DNA of 64,000 bases from Nocardia sp. NBC_01329 (GCF_035956715.1 NZ_CP108381.1:2418001-2482000), one strand, 5' to 3'. Numbered from the stretch's first letter, positions 50,239-60,748 are shown. Notes: a model not told the origin generated them from the letters alone. Translations and numbers: made by a program.

Positions 50239-52500
50239 GTGCCGGACCCGATCGCTTCCGCCCCGGACCACCTGGTCGCTCAGCTCTCTGTCCAGCAGCG
50301 AGCCCAGCTGGGCAGTGGCCACGACTTCTGGTCGACCGAGCCGATCGGCGATATCCCGTCCATCACCCTCTCCGACGGCCCGCACGGCCTCCGGTACCAG
50401 GATCCGGAACGGGGTGGCGACGCGCTGGGTATCGGCCCGAGTATTCCGGCCACTTGTTTCCCGCCCGCGGTGGGCCTGGGGCAGAGCTGGGATCCCGAAC
50501 TCGCCTTCCAGGTGGGGGCGGCGATCGGGCGGGAGGCGCGCGCGGCGGGTGTGCACATCGTGCTGGGGCCGGGGATCAACATCAAGCGGGATCCACGCTG
50601 TGGCCGGAATTTCGAGTACTACTCCGAAGATCCCCGACTCACGGCCGCACTCGCGACCGGCTGGGTGCGCGGACTCCAGGAGCAGGGGGTGGGAGCGTCG
50701 CTGAAACATTTCGCGGCGAACAACACCGAACACGAACGGATGACCTCGAGTTCCGATATCGATCCGCGGCCGCTGCGGGAGATCTATCTGCACGCGTTCG
50801 AGCACGTGGTCCGGGAGGCCGCACCCTGGACCGTGATGTGCTCGTACAACAAGATCAACGGCGTGTACGCGGCCCAGAACCACTGGCTGCTCACCGAGGT
50901 CCTGCGCGCGGAATGGGGTTTCGACGGGGTGGTGGTGAGCGACTGGGGCGCTGTCGACGACCGAGTCGCCGCGGTGGCCGCCGGACTGGATCTGACAATG
51001 CCCGGCGCCGACGAGGCGGGTGACCTACGCGTCGCGGCCGCCGTCGCCGACGGATCGCTCGACCCCCAGGCCCTGGAATCCTCCGCGCGGCGGCTCGCCG
51101 CGCTCGCCGTTCGCGCCACCGAGGGTGCCGATCGGGAAACGACCTGGGATGCCGCGAAGCATCACGCCCTCGCCCGCGCGGTGGCAGCCCGGTGCGCGGT
51201 CCTGCTCAAGAACGACGACGAGATCCTGCCGTTGACTGCCGGCGGGCATATCGCGGTGATCGGCGAATTCGCGACCGAACCCCGCTATCAGGGCGGCGGT
51301 TCCTCGCATGTCGCCGCGACCCGGGTCGATATCGCACTCGACGAGATCCGCGCACGCGCCGGATCCACCACGGTCACCCACGCTTGAGGTTTCGATACCC
51401 GGTCCGATTCCGCCGCCACGAAATTGCGGGACGACGCCGTCGAAGCGGCCGCGCGAGCCGATATCGCGGTCCTGTTCCTGGGGCTGGCGGCCGCGCAGGA
51501 ATCGGAGGGTTTCGACCGCGACCATATCGAGCTGCCCGCCGATCAGGTGGAACTGATGCAGGCTGTACGCGCGGTCCAGTCCCGGGTGGTTGTCGTCCTG
51601 GCGCACGGTGGGGTGCTCCGGCTGGCGCCGATCGTCGAGGCCGCGGGCGCGATCCTGGACGCCGCACTGCTGGGTCAGGCGGCCGGCGGCGCGATCGCTG
51701 ATCTGCTGTTCGGCGTCACAGCCCCATCGGGCCGGTTGACCGAGACGGTACCGGTCCGACTCGCCGATGTACCCGCCTACGAGAATTTCCCGGGCGAACA
51801 GGGACATGTCCGGTACGGAGAGGGCATCTTCGTCGGGTACCGGTGGTACGACCGGCGCGAGCTCGAGGTGAGCTTCCCGTTCGGGCACGGGCTCACCTAT
51901 ACGACCTTCGACTATGCCGACCCGAGCGCGATCGCCGATACCGAGGGTGTAACGGTCACCGTGCGAGTGACCAACAGCGGCGGGCGCACCGGTCGTGAGG
52001 TCGTCCAGGTCTATACGGGTCTGGAGACTTCGTCGGTCCTGCGCCCACCCCGGGAGCTCGGCGGGTTCACGACTGTGGAACTGGAACCCGGTGTCGCGCA
52101 GGAGGTAACCGTCCGGATACCCCGGCACGAATTCGCCCGCTGGAACGAGCCCGCCGGCCGCTGGGTCGTCGAAGGCGGCGAGTACACCGTCCATATCGGC
52201 GGGTCCAGTCGTGACCTGCCGGTACACACGACCGTGCGAATCGCCGGCGACGCGGTACAGGTGCCCCTCACCCGGGAATCACCGTTCTCCGACGTCATGG
52301 CGAATCCGGTCGCGGGGGCCGAACTCGGCGCGAAACTACAGCCGCTGATCGGCGAACAGGGTAGTTCGGCCGGAGCCGACCTGGGAGTCGATATGGCGCG
52401 GATGATCGGCTCGATCCCGATCGGCCGGATCGCGCTGAATCTGGGCGGTCTGATGACCGCCGAGGAGCTCGACGATCTGCTGCGCCGTGCGAACGACTGA
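50239..52500 (+). pseudogene. GH3 beta-glucosidase interrupted by an in-frame TGA
   Basis: GTG 50239 follows CAGGAGG. Residues 1-382 form the GH3 N-domain: SLKHFAANNTEHERM is the catalytic-loop motif and VVVSDWGAVD holds the nucleophile Asp at about 235. A TGA at 51385-51387 ends the frame, but the same frame then runs on from GFDTRSDSAA through GH3 C- and fibronectin-III-like domains (GHGLTYTTFDYADPSAIADT, PPRELGGFTTVELEPG) to 52500. One base change (CGA or TGG to TGA) would explain it. No other lesion is seen, so it is recent, or a sequencing error. Confidence 0.85.
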
Positions 52501-52920
52501 GGCGCGGAGGCCACGGGCTGTCCATGGACGGTTTCACCACCTCGTAGCGGACCGCGAGGGGATCACCCCGCTGCCCAGCCGTGATCACGATCGACGGCCG
52601 GGCTTCTCGCCCTTCGGCAGCAGTGCCTCCAGCCACCCACTGCGCGTCCCTCGGATCTCCACCTACCACCCGGCGATCATCACAGGCCATGATCTACTTC
52701 TGCTGATGGTGCCGATCACTGCTGTGCGGCTATGACCAGCCACATGAACGTGGGCTGCGACCGGCACGACGACCCCTTCGACTGCCCGGACGCGGTGATC
52801 GGCTTCAGCGCCAGGAGTCACGAACGAACAGCCCCCTCGAACAACCTCTGAGACACGCCCTGGCCGGTCGCTGCTTCGGAGACCGCCCCGGACGGGCGGT
52901 CCCGCCCGGCGAGTGCCCAC
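52501..52920. other. Gap with one small gene remnant
   Basis: Between the GH3 gene and the convergent acyl-CoA dehydrogenase gene I see only the DUF6980-like remnant at 52711-52851. The rest carries no supported gene, repeat or terminator. Confidence 0.4.
52711..52851 (+). pseudogene. DUF6980-like small protein remnant
   Basis: The frame reads ADHCCAAMTSHMNVGCDRHD, then DPFDCPDAVIGFSARSHERT, and stops. HCC..M and CDxHxDPFDCPDAxIxxSxR match the start of DUF6980 zinc-binding-like proteins, which then continue with DEYG and HDGG; here that part is lost. No start codon with ribosome site precedes it in frame. Confidence 0.45.
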
Positions 52921-55146
52921 CTACTTCCGCGGTAGTCCGAGTACCAGGGTCGCGATGGTGTTGAGCTGGATCTCCAGGGTTCCACCACCGATGATCCACG
53001 TCGGGATATCGAGTTCGTGGTGCACCGGTTCGGAGACGGCTTCGCCCAGCGCGCCGGCCGACCCGATGAGGTTGAGGGCCTCGGCCGCAGCGTCGGTGTG
53101 CAGCATGGAGGCCGCCGCCTTGGCGATGCTGGTGGCCGGGCCCACCGGCTGACCGTCCAGGCGCCGGATCGTCTCGCGCAGATTCATCGCCGAAATGGCC
53201 GCGCCGCGGGCACTGATGCGGCCGAGGGCCCGGACCGCGTCGTCCCGGCCGCCCGCGTACTCTTCGCGCTCGATGATCTCCTTGATCCGTTTGTTGTGTC
53301 CGGGATCCCGGACACCGCCGATGAACAGCCGCTCCTGCGCCAGTGTTTCCAAGGTCAGCGTCCAGCCCTGACCCGGTTCGCCCAGGATCATCGAGTCGGG
53401 AACGAAGGCGTTGTCGAAGAAGACCTCGTTGAACTCGGCGTCGCCGCTGGCCTGGGTGATCGGCCGGACCGTCACACCGCTACCGTGCATATCGACCAGG
53501 AACATGGTGAGTCCCTGGTGCCGTCCGGCATCGGGATCGGTACGGCCCAGCAGTAGCCCCCAATCGGAGCGATGCGCGAGGGTGGTCCAGATCTTCTGCC
53601 CGTTCAGCTCCCAGCCACCGTCGACCCGGACGGCCCGCAAGCTCAGCGAGGCGACATCGGACCCGGCTTCCGGTTCGCTGAACAGCTGGCACCAGATCTC
53701 TTCACCGCGCAGCGCGGGGGCCGCCAGCCTGGCGAGTTGTGCGGGCGTACCGCGGTGCAGCACGATCGGCACCACCCACTGCCCGATTCCCATGGAGGGC
53801 TGGGCGATTCCGTGGCGGTCGTACTCGTCCCGCAGGATCAACTGTTCGAGCGGTCCGGCCTCGATACCGTAGGGCTTCGCCATCGGCGGCGATACCAGAC
53901 CGCTGTCCGCCAGCAGAGTCCGGCGTGGGCCGGGATTGACCGAATCGGTATCGCCGATCTTCGAGGGCCCCTGGTTGTCCAGGTCGGCGGCCCGGTCGAG
54001 GATCTCCGAAACCCACTCCCGGAAGGACGAATCCTCTTCCGGCAGCGGTACGGCGAAGTCGCGCGGGCCGTGCAGGGCCGCCGCGCCGAGCCGCAGTTCC
54101 CACGACTGCACCGGTCCGGTGAGCGCGGCCAGCGAGATGGCCCGCCGCCAGTAGAGGTGGAGATCGTGTTCCCAGGTGAACCCGATGGCGCCGTGCAGGC
54201 CCAGACATTCCACTGCCGCGTGTACCGCTCTCCCGAGCGACGTCAGAGCCGCACCCGCGACCGCGTGGGTGCGCTGCCGCGCGTCGTCGTCCAGACCGCG
54301 GATCGCGTCCCAGGCCGCCGCCGCGGCGAGTTCGCCGGTGATCAGCAGTTGCGCGGTACGGTGCTGCACCGCTTGGAAAGCGCCGATGGGCCGGCCGAAC
54401 TGGGTGCGCGATTTGACATAGCCGGTCGCGGTTTCCGAACACCAGCGGATCACCCCGGCGGCCTCGACCGCCGAAAGCGCCACGGCCACCGCAGCGGACC
54501 GTTCGGTATCGAGCGCCACCGGTACCCCACCGGATACCGACGTGAACCGCACCACGCCGATATCACGGCCGAGGTCGGCTCCGTCCTTCACCTCGACCTC
54601 GATGCCGGCGGCAGCGCGATCGACGACGAACCACCGGGTGTCCGCGCCGTCCGCCGCGGCCACCACGAACAGTTCGGCCGAGGCCGCGCCGAGCACGAGA
54701 CCGGTCTCGCCGGTGAGCCGCGGGTCGTCGCCGGCGGGCCCGTCCACTGTGATCGCATGTTCCGGCGGGATCACCGCACCGGTCGTTCCCGCGGCGAATT
54801 TCCGCAGCAGGGCGTCGACGGACTCGGTGCCCGCCGCCCCCGCGAGGACCGTACTCGCCACCACGGTGGGCAGTAGCGGACCCGGAAGCAACGCCCGCCC
54901 GGATTCGGCGATCACCACCGCCAGTTCGTCCAGTGTTCCCCCCTGGCCCCCGACATCCTCGGGTAGGTGCACGCCCGCGAGACCGAGGGCCACGAGTTCG
55001 GGCCAGAATTCCGGCCGCACACCCTCTTTCAGGCGCTCGGCGTTCTTGCGGGTGTACTCCCGGCCGGCCCGACGGCCGGCGAATCCGGTCACGGTTTCGG
55101 CCAGTGCCACCTGGTCGGCGGTCAGCGCAACAGGCACGGTTCTCAT
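52921..55146 (-). CDS. Double-module acyl-CoA dehydrogenase (FadE34-like)
   Basis: The 741-residue protein contains two acyl-CoA dehydrogenase halves. The first (1-380) has HLPEDVGGQGGTLDELAVVI and SRTQFGRPIGAFQAVQHRTA; the second (400-741) has WCQLFSEPEAGSDVASLSLR, ELNGQKIWTTLAHRSDWG and PTWIIGGGTLEIQLNTIATL. In mycobacteria fused FadE proteins act on sterol side chains or branched acids, for example FadE34. ATG 55146 lies just before the first domain. A cholesterol oxidase in the same window fits a steroid/lipid role, but this is inference. Confidence 0.88.
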   Translation of the reverse strand: MRTVPVALTADQVALAETVTGFAGRRAGREYTRKNAERLKEGVRPEFWPELVALGLAGVHLPEDVGGQGGTLDELAVVIAESGRALLPGPLLPTVVASTVLAGAAGTESVDALLRKFAAGTTGAVIPPEHAITVDGPAGDDPRLTGETGLVLGAASAELFVVAAADGADTRWFVVDRAAAGIEVEVKDGADLGRDIGVVRFTSVSGGVPVALDTERSAAVAVALSAVEAAGVIRWCSETATGYVKSRTQFGRPIGAFQAVQHRTAQLLITGELAAAAAWDAIRGLDDDARQRTHAVAGAALTSLGRAVHAAVECLGLHGAIGFTWEHDLHLYWRRAISLAALTGPVQSWELRLGAAALHGPRDFAVPLPEEDSSFREWVSEILDRAADLDNQGPSKIGDTDSVNPGPRRTLLADSGLVSPPMAKPYGIEAGPLEQLILRDEYDRHGIAQPSMGIGQWVVPIVLHRGTPAQLARLAAPALRGEEIWCQLFSEPEAGSDVASLSLRAVRVDGGWELNGQKIWTTLAHRSDWGLLLGRTDPDAGRHQGLTMFLVDMHGSGVTVRPITQASGDAEFNEVFFDNAFVPDSMILGEPGQGWTLTLETLAQERLFIGGVRDPGHNKRIKEIIEREEYAGGRDDAVRALGRISARGAAISAMNLRETIRRLDGQPVGPATSIAKAAASMLHTDAAAEALNLIGSAGALGEAVSEPVHHELDIPTWIIGGGTLEIQLNTIATLVLGLPRK

Positions 55147-55284
55147 TCCGGTCGAAGGGGTTCGGTCTGGTTCCCGAGGCAGTACAGGAACCATAGATTA
55201 GAACACGTTTCACCCACGCCCGGGGGATTCGACCGCTCCGGTACCACGCTCATCCCGCCCGACCGCTCGAGCGAGGCGACGCGC

Positions 55285-55437
55285 TCAGATGACCGTCCCC
55301 ACATCCTGCGCGACCAGGTTGACCAGCGCACGCTCGACCACTGCCGCGATAGTCATCGACGGATTACAGGCCGCCGCGTTGCCCGGGAGCAGCACCGTCG
55401 AGCACTCGGCGGCAGCCCGTGGCGCTTTCCGCGTGGC
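55285..55437 (-). pseudogene. 3' end of a GMC/FAD oxidoreductase gene
   Basis: The minus-strand frame ending at 55285 reads STVLLPGNAAACNPSMTIAA and VVERALVNLVAQDVGTVI, the typical C-terminus of GMC oxidoreductases (LPxNxxxNPSxTIAA). Nothing before it survives; it lies directly behind the SRPBCC gene end (55442), as if an upstream deletion joined the two. Confidence 0.6.
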
Positions 55438-55441
55438 GGGT

Positions 55442-55960
55442 TCAGACCCCCCGCTCCGCCTCGAGTTCGACCTTCATCCGCTCCAGGGTCCGCCGAATAT
55501 TGCTCTTCTGGAATTCGGCGAAGCCCCGCTTGCCGGTGGCGATCCGGTCGAACCACAGCGCGGGCGTATCCGGCCACCCGGCGCGATCGTCGAACCATGT
55601 CTCGGTGATACGTGTACCCGCGGGCACCTCTTCGAAGCGGTACTCCCACGTAGCGACGGCCACCGGCAGCAACGGTTTCCACACACCCCAGCGGCGGACC
55701 TCGAAAACAAAACGATTCGGCCGCTCGGCCACCACCACCGTGCACCCGGTGTGCCAGCGCATGGGACCGCGCCGATTGGCGCCCACGAACTCCATGCCGG
55801 GATACGCGGGCCGGCCCGGTTCCGGGACGACGGCCCCGGTGTTCTCCGGACTCCACCGGCCCATCTGCGTCAGATCGGTGACCGCGTCGTAGGCGGCCTC
55901 CGGGTCGATGTCCACCACAATATCGTCGGACACCTGGGTGGTCCGGGAAATTCTCACCAC
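55442..55960 (-). CDS. SRPBCC-family (polyketide cyclase-like) protein
   Basis: The 172-residue protein, beginning GTG 55960, shows IVVDIDPEAAYDAVTDLTQM and GRWSPENTGAVV, the start of the START/SRPBCC fold, then FRFEE-like strands (VATWEYRFEEVPAGTRITET). It binds hydrophobic ligands; function unknown. AAGGAG precedes the start, while longer starts lack one. Confidence 0.85.
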   Translation of the reverse strand: MVRISRTTQVSDDIVVDIDPEAAYDAVTDLTQMGRWSPENTGAVVPEPGRPAYPGMEFVGANRRGPMRWHTGCTVVVAERPNRFVFEVRRWGVWKPLLPVAVATWEYRFEEVPAGTRITETWFDDRAGWPDTPALWFDRIATGKRGFAEFQKSNIRRTLERMKVELEAERGV

Positions 55961-56083
55961 GGTTGTGCTCCTTGTCGGGCCGCTTGTCGTCGATCCTAGG
56001 CATGACCGGTCCCGCGGCCCGGCGGACATCACAGCCCCGCGGCCCGGCACGACTCGGGGCCCTCACCACCCGGGGCCGATCTG

Positions 56084-56737
56084 TCAGGAACCGGTACCCA
56101 CACGGCCGTTGCCGGAAGTCGTTCCGAGCGACGCCCCACCCCGCCCCGGCCCGAATCCGTACTTCATCAGCGGCACAATCGCCGTCCGGATGAACGCGCG
56201 CGCGGCGGCCTCATCACCGAAATCCACCCCGGCGGCCGGTGTCAGCAGCAGCGAATGCGCCATCCGGGCGATCATTTCCGCCACCGGCCGCGCCTCATAA
56301 CGTTGCAGCACCCCTTGCTCCTGACCGGTTTCCAGGACTGCCGTGATGCACTCGATTCCCTGCGACACCATCTCCTCGCCGCGCACCGTATAGAAACCGA
56401 GCGCTTCCTCCGGTGCCACCGCGAGCAATTGAGTGACCAGCGGATGGGACCGGGTCAGCCGCAGGATGTAGAGCACTGTCTCCTCGATCTGCGCATCGAC
56501 ACCCGAGGTGGTGGTGGCGATCGTGGTGGCCTCGCCGAGCACCCGGCCGATCTCGCGTAGAAGAGCCGCTTCGATCAGATCGTCTTTGCCCGAGAACCGG
56601 CGATAGATCGTCACCCGGGTCACCCCGGCCCGGCGGGCGATATCGTCGAGGCTGCTGCGCCGGATACCGACTTGCAGGATCCGCCCCAGGGTGGCGTCGA
56701 GGATCCGTTCGTCGACTTCGTCGTAGCTGCGGACCAT
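56084..56737 (-). CDS. TetR-family regulator
   Basis: The 217-residue protein has DDIARRAGVTRVTIYRRFSG as recognition region and a helical C-domain with a Pro/Gly tail. It is about 230 bp from the divergent MPAB oxygenase gene and may control it, although remnant sequence lies between. Confidence 0.9.
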   Translation of the reverse strand: MVRSYDEVDERILDATLGRILQVGIRRSSLDDIARRAGVTRVTIYRRFSGKDDLIEAALLREIGRVLGEATTIATTTSGVDAQIEETVLYILRLTRSHPLVTQLLAVAPEEALGFYTVRGEEMVSQGIECITAVLETGQEQGVLQRYEARPVAEMIARMAHSLLLTPAAGVDFGDEAAARAFIRTAIVPLMKYGFGPGRGGASLGTTSGNGRVGTGS

Positions 56738-56746
56738 ACGGTGAAA

Positions 56747-56935
56747 TTATAGAGAGGGCCCGGTCGGGCCCCCGGCGGTGTCGGCTCGCTCCAGCAGTAC
56801 GGCCACCGCGAGTTCGGCACTCTGCGCGGCGCTCTCCATCGTGGCCGACCAGTCCGTGCGGGTTCAATCGCCGGCGAGTACCGGGTAACGACGGGAATCG
56901 TCCAGCCACTTCTCCCGGACCTCGTGAACCCCATG
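56747..56935 (-). pseudogene. 3' end of an amine-oxidase-like FAD enzyme, with TGA
   Basis: The minus-strand frame ending at TAA 56747 gives VREKWLDDSRRYPVLAGD, then a TGA, then TRTDWSATMESAAQSAELAV, the C-terminal FAD-contact region of phytoene-desaturase/amine-oxidase relatives (DWxATMExAxxSG/A). The 5' part is gone and the TGA breaks what is left. Confidence 0.55.
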
Positions 56936-56936
56936 A

Positions 56937-56965
56937 TTGACACAATGTAACGCAGTCAATACATT
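56937..56965 (+). promoter_or_regulatory. Consensus promoter of the MPAB oxygenase gene
   Basis: TTGACA (56937-56942) and TACATT (56960-56965) are 17 bp apart. Transcription would begin at about the ATG at 56972, so the mRNA is probably leaderless; no ribosome site is present. TGAC...GTCA pieces inside the spacer may be a repressor site. Confidence 0.7.
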
Positions 56966-56971
56966 TGTTTC

Positions 56972-58198
56972 ATGGGTTTCGAGAACACGGGTACCGCGAT
57001 TCCCACCCGTCACCCCGCCGCTCCGGTCAGAGTTCCCGGGCTGCGGCCCTTCGCTCTACTGATGGGAATCGGCGCTCCCGATGCCGACCAGTGGGACGCC
57101 ATGGGCACCTCCCTGCTGACCGGGGACGAACCGATGGATTCGCTGGTCGACTGGATGATCACGACCGGGATGAATACCACCCGGCCGCTGTTCGAACAGG
57201 CCCTGCAGTCCGGGATCGACTCGGTACCCGACGCTCCCGCTCCGCTTCTCGAGTTCTTCACCGCCGTGGAGACGCCGCCGGCGTGGCTGGACGAGCAGAC
57301 TCTGCGTCGCGGCGAAAAGGTACTGCGCCGGGGCGGATTCGACGGGCTGTACCTGGCCCGTGATGTGTCCTTCCTCGGCGGCTACCTCGCCTCCGGATTC
57401 AACAAGACACTGCTGCGCACCGGAGCTCTCGAGAAAGGGCCCGCCCAGCGGTTCGCCGAAACCATGCAGTGGGCGCTGGATGTTCAGAACGGGATGGACA
57501 AACTCGGTCCCGGCTATCGATCCACCCTGCATGTGCGGTTCGTCCATTCGCTGGTGCGACGCCACGTGAGCGCCATGCCGGATTGGGACGGCGACGCCTG
57601 GGGGCTGCCCATCAATCAGACGGATATGGCGGCGACACTGGTCGGCGCACTCATCGCCCCGTTCGTCGGCGGTATGGCGATAGGAATCCTCCCCTCCGGC
57701 GCCGACCGGGAGGCCGCCGCTCATCTCGCGCGTTATGTGGGCTGGCTGATGGGCGTGACCGACGAATGGCTGCCCACCGGATTCCGGGACAGTGTGCGCA
57801 TCCTGTACCACTGCATGACCGCCATCACCAACCCGGACGAGACCACCCGCCGGCTCGCACTGCCGATGGCCGACGATCCGCTCACCTGGAACTATCCCAA
57901 CCTGCCATGGCTGCGCGGCAGAATCGCCCGCGCGCAGCATCTTTCGATCGCCACCATGTATCTGGGCCCTGGCGCGATGCGCGAACTCGGACTCTGGCCG
58001 TACATGCCGCCGTGGTACCCGCTGCTCCGGATGCCGGTCAATGTGGTCCGGAGCGTCGCCACCCGGATCAGCCCGGCCGCTCGGGAACGCGCCGAAGAGC
58101 GCGGAATGCGCGAGCAGCAAGCCTTCAAACGAATGCTGGTCGGGTCCGGGCCCGCGACAGTCGGTCTTTCCGCGCAAAATATCCCGGCCACGGCCTGA
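56972..58198 (+). CDS. MPAB/Lcp-like oxygenase (DUF2236)
   Basis: The 408-residue protein has [33 protein letters not shown] and [19 protein letters not shown], typical of the MPAB/latex-clearing-protein family, heme-dependent or putative oxygenases. His residues in [13 protein letters not shown] could ligate heme. No signal peptide is visible. Its own strong promoter and a TetR gene on the other side suggest substrate-dependent induction. Confidence 0.85.
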   Translation: MGFENTGTAIPTRHPAAPVRVPGLRPFALLMGIGAPDADQWDAMGTSLLTGDEPMDSLVDWMITTGMNTTRPLFEQALQSGIDSVPDAPAPLLEFFTAVETPPAWLDEQTLRRGEKVLRRGGFDGLYLARDVSFLGGYLASGFNKTLLRTGALEKGPAQRFAETMQWALDVQNGMDKLGPGYRSTLHVRFVHSLVRRHVSAMPDWDGDAWGLPINQTDMAATLVGALIAPFVGGMAIGILPSGADREAAAHLARYVGWLMGVTDEWLPTGFRDSVRILYHCMTAITNPDETTRRLALPMADDPLTWNYPNLPWLRGRIARAQHLSIATMYLGPGAMRELGLWPYMPPWYPLLRMPVNVVRSVATRISPAARERAEERGMREQQAFKRMLVGSGPATVGLSAQNIPATA

Positions 58199-58226
58199 TC
58201 CGCGCAATCCGGGCGTACCCCGCCAG

Positions 58227-58601
58227 GGCGAACCGAACGCCGACGGCGAACGCGGGGTCATCGTCAACACCGCCTCCATCGCGGCCTTCGAGGGCCAGAT
58301 CGGGCAGGTCGCCTACACCGCCGCGAAAGCCGGTATCGCCGGTATGGCACTGACCATGGCCCGCGACCTCGGTTCCGTCGGCGTCCGGGTGCTGGCCATC
58401 GCGCCGTCGCTGTTCGACACCGGCATCCTCGCCGGGGTGCCCGAGGAAATGGTCGCCCCGCTGGTCGCGGGCAATGCCTTCCCCAAACGGATGGGCCGGC
58501 CGGAAGGATACGCGAAACTCGCCGCCGCCATCGTCGAGAACCGCATGCTCAACGGCCAATGCCTGCGCCTGGACGCGGGAATGCGCTTCGCGCCCAAATG
58601 A
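58227..58601 (+). pseudogene. 3' half of a 3-hydroxyacyl-CoA dehydrogenase-type SDR
   Basis: From 58227 the frame reads [40 protein letters not shown] and [20 protein letters not shown], the catalytic half (YxxxK) of a type II 3-hydroxyacyl-CoA dehydrogenase. The Rossmann half with TGxxxGIG is absent; the sequence begins 28 bp after the stop of the MPAB gene. Not functional alone. Confidence 0.8.
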
Positions 58602-58760
58602 ATCGGAGCGACTTCGGGGCGCGGTCCGACCCATGGCCGGCGACGCCCCGTGGCCGTCCGGGGGCCGGGGTCGGGGCGTTCGGTGGGAGCGCATCATAAT
58701 GGGATCCGACGTCTCACGATGCTGCGGCACCGGTCCGCATCGCGCGTCACGGAGGTGGTC

Positions 58761-59642
58761 ATGACCCTGGAAAGCGTTCGCCCCACCGAATCGGTGGCCG
58801 ATCGGCTCACCCTCGAACGCGTCGGGAAGTATCGCTTCCGCGGCCGCGCCCACGACGGGCCCACGCACCGTAGCTATGGCGGGGAGGTCGCCGGTCAGGC
58901 GGTTCTGGCGGCCGGACTCACCGCGCCCGAGGATCGGCCCATCCATTCCGCCCAGACCTATTTCCTGCTGCCGGGTGACACCACCGTTCCCACCGAATTC
59001 GCGGTGGAGCCGGTACGTGACGGCGGCTCGTTCTCGACCCGGCGGGTCGAGGCGATCCAGAGCGGCCGAGTGATCTTCACGATGCTCGCCTCCTTCCACA
59101 GCCCCGAGGACGGCCTCGCCCATCAGGTCGCCGAACTCGATACCCCCGGCCCCGACGAGGTACCCGATCTCGCGGAGGTCTTCGCCGAACAACCGGAAGC
59201 GCTACGGTGGACCACCACCTTCCTCGACGCCCTGGGAGTCGACGCCCGGTTCCCCGATCCGCCGGCCCGCGCGTATGCCATGCGCGGGGCTGCCGCCGCC
59301 CCGCGGCAGCGGGTGTGGTTGCGTACGCGGCAACCGGTACCCGACGCGGGCCTCGAGCAGGCCGCATGCCTGATGTATCTGAGCGACCTGCTGCTGCTCT
59401 CCGCTACCACCGGTCCACACGGAGAAGCTCTGCAGGACCGGGAGCTACAGGTAGCGACCGTCAACCATTCGATCTGGTTCCACGCCCCGATCCGGGTCGA
59501 CGAATGGTTCCTGCACGACCAGTACGGGCGCTGGGCGGGTGGCGCCCGCGGGCTTGCGCACGGTGAGATACTGGACTGCTCGGGCCGGCTCTGCGCGACC
59601 ACGATGCAGGAGGGGCTGATCAGGCCCCGAACGCCTCACTGA
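58761..59642 (+). CDS. tesB: Acyl-CoA thioesterase II (TesB)
   Basis: The 293-residue protein has two hot-dog domains: RSYGGEVAGQAVLAAGL in the first and NHSIWFHAPIRVDEWFLHDQ in the second, with LYLLPGDTT-like SAQTYFLLPGDTTVPTEF. It hydrolyses medium/long acyl-CoA. GGAGG precedes the ATG. A C-terminal GRLCATTMQEGLIRPR completes the family pattern. Confidence 0.92.
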   Translation: MTLESVRPTESVADRLTLERVGKYRFRGRAHDGPTHRSYGGEVAGQAVLAAGLTAPEDRPIHSAQTYFLLPGDTTVPTEFAVEPVRDGGSFSTRRVEAIQSGRVIFTMLASFHSPEDGLAHQVAELDTPGPDEVPDLAEVFAEQPEALRWTTTFLDALGVDARFPDPPARAYAMRGAAAAPRQRVWLRTRQPVPDAGLEQAACLMYLSDLLLLSATTGPHGEALQDRELQVATVNHSIWFHAPIRVDEWFLHDQYGRWAGGARGLAHGEILDCSGRLCATTMQEGLIRPRTPH

Positions 59643-59845
59643 AGCCCGCAAACCGCTAGGCGATCTCGCCGGCCGCCGGTGCCGCCCCGGCCACCGGCGC
59701 ATTCCGCGGGCTCCGCGGTCCGAGTGCGAGTTCCACTCCGGTCGCCCCTTCAGCGGCAGCCCACAACCGGCGACCGGATTCGGGGTTCCCGGCCCCGCCG
59801 GGAACGGCCAGTGGCACCGGTGAATAGCCGGGCGGGCGAGGGTCA

Positions 59846-60748
59846 TCACCACATCGTTGTAGGCGATCCGGACAGCTCCGCTGCCGCTTTCGTCGCGCGA
59901 GGCTCGCCCTTGCGCCCGACGCCCCCCAGGATCAGCCTTTCTTCGCGGGTATCCGGCGACCGCGCCGGGCCGGACGGCCACCACTCGTCGACCGGCACCA
60001 CGCCCGGTTCGACCAACTCGAGTTCACCGAAGTATGAGACGATCTCGGCCCGCCTCCGGAACCAGCCGGTCCCCAGGCCGTTTTCCAGGAAGCGCCGTTC
60101 CACTTCCCGGGCCAGCGCGTGCTCGGCCGAATCGTCACCCGGATCCCAGTAGTGCGTGATCGCCACGAACGATCCCGGGCTCAGAGCCCGCACACATCGC
60201 GCGACGATCTCCGCCGGATTCGCCGCGTTCTCGATGTGATGCAGCACCGAACCGAGAATCACCGCGACCGGACGCCCACGGTCCAGATACCGCCACACCG
60301 CCGAATCCTCCGCCAGAATCCCGGGATCGGTCAGGTCACCCTGGAGGTACAGGGTGTCCTCGTTCGTCTCCAGCAGTACCCGGCCGTGCGCGACACACAT
60401 CGGATCGTTGTCCAGATACATCACCCGCGCCCACGGGTTCACCAGCTGGGCGATCTCGTGGGTGTTGCCCGTGGCAGGCAGCCCGGCCCCCGCGTCGAGG
60501 AACTGATCCACCCCGACGATTCCCGCCAGATACCGGACCACCCGGCGCGACCAGGCCCGGTTGCGCCGCGAGACCTCCGACATCCCGGGCGCGACCTCCA
60601 GGACCGCCTCGAGCGCTCGGCGGTCCACTTCGAAGTTGTCTTTCCCACCCAGGCTGGCGTCGTGCACACGGGCGATACTGGCCCGGGAGGTATCGACTCC
60701 GGCTGGTGAACGGCCTACGGCCGATGGACGGAACGGCGTGTCTGGCAT
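59846..60748 (-). CDS. SAM-dependent methyltransferase (DUF574)
   Basis: The 300-residue protein has SRASIARVHDASLGGKDNFE, FLDAGAGLPATGNTHEIAQL, VMYLDNDPMCVAHGRVLL and VILGSVLHHIENAANPAEIV, the DUF574/Methyltransf_19 pattern with a Rossmann SAM site. Such methyltransferases abound in actinobacteria; the acceptor is unknown. ATG 60748 starts just before the domain. Confidence 0.92.
   Translation of the reverse strand: MPDTPFRPSAVGRSPAGVDTSRASIARVHDASLGGKDNFEVDRRALEAVLEVAPGMSEVSRRNRAWSRRVVRYLAGIVGVDQFLDAGAGLPATGNTHEIAQLVNPWARVMYLDNDPMCVAHGRVLLETNEDTLYLQGDLTDPGILAEDSAVWRYLDRGRPVAVILGSVLHHIENAANPAEIVARCVRALSPGSFVAITHYWDPGDDSAEHALAREVERRFLENGLGTGWFRRRAEIVSYFGELELVEPGVVPVDEWWPSGPARSPDTREERLILGGVGRKGEPRATKAAAELSGSPTTMW

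Noticed and set aside
51385..51387. TGA in the GH3 gene as selenocysteine
   Set aside because: The position is a variable loop before the C-domain, not a catalytic Cys site, and no hairpin of the right kind was noticed after it.
53572..54876. A 434-codon plus-strand frame
   Set aside because: It is antisense to the double-module acyl-CoA dehydrogenase and Arg-rich throughout.
57056..58279. A 407-codon minus-strand frame
   Set aside because: It is antisense to the MPAB oxygenase gene and shows only low-complexity His/Gly/Arg sequence.
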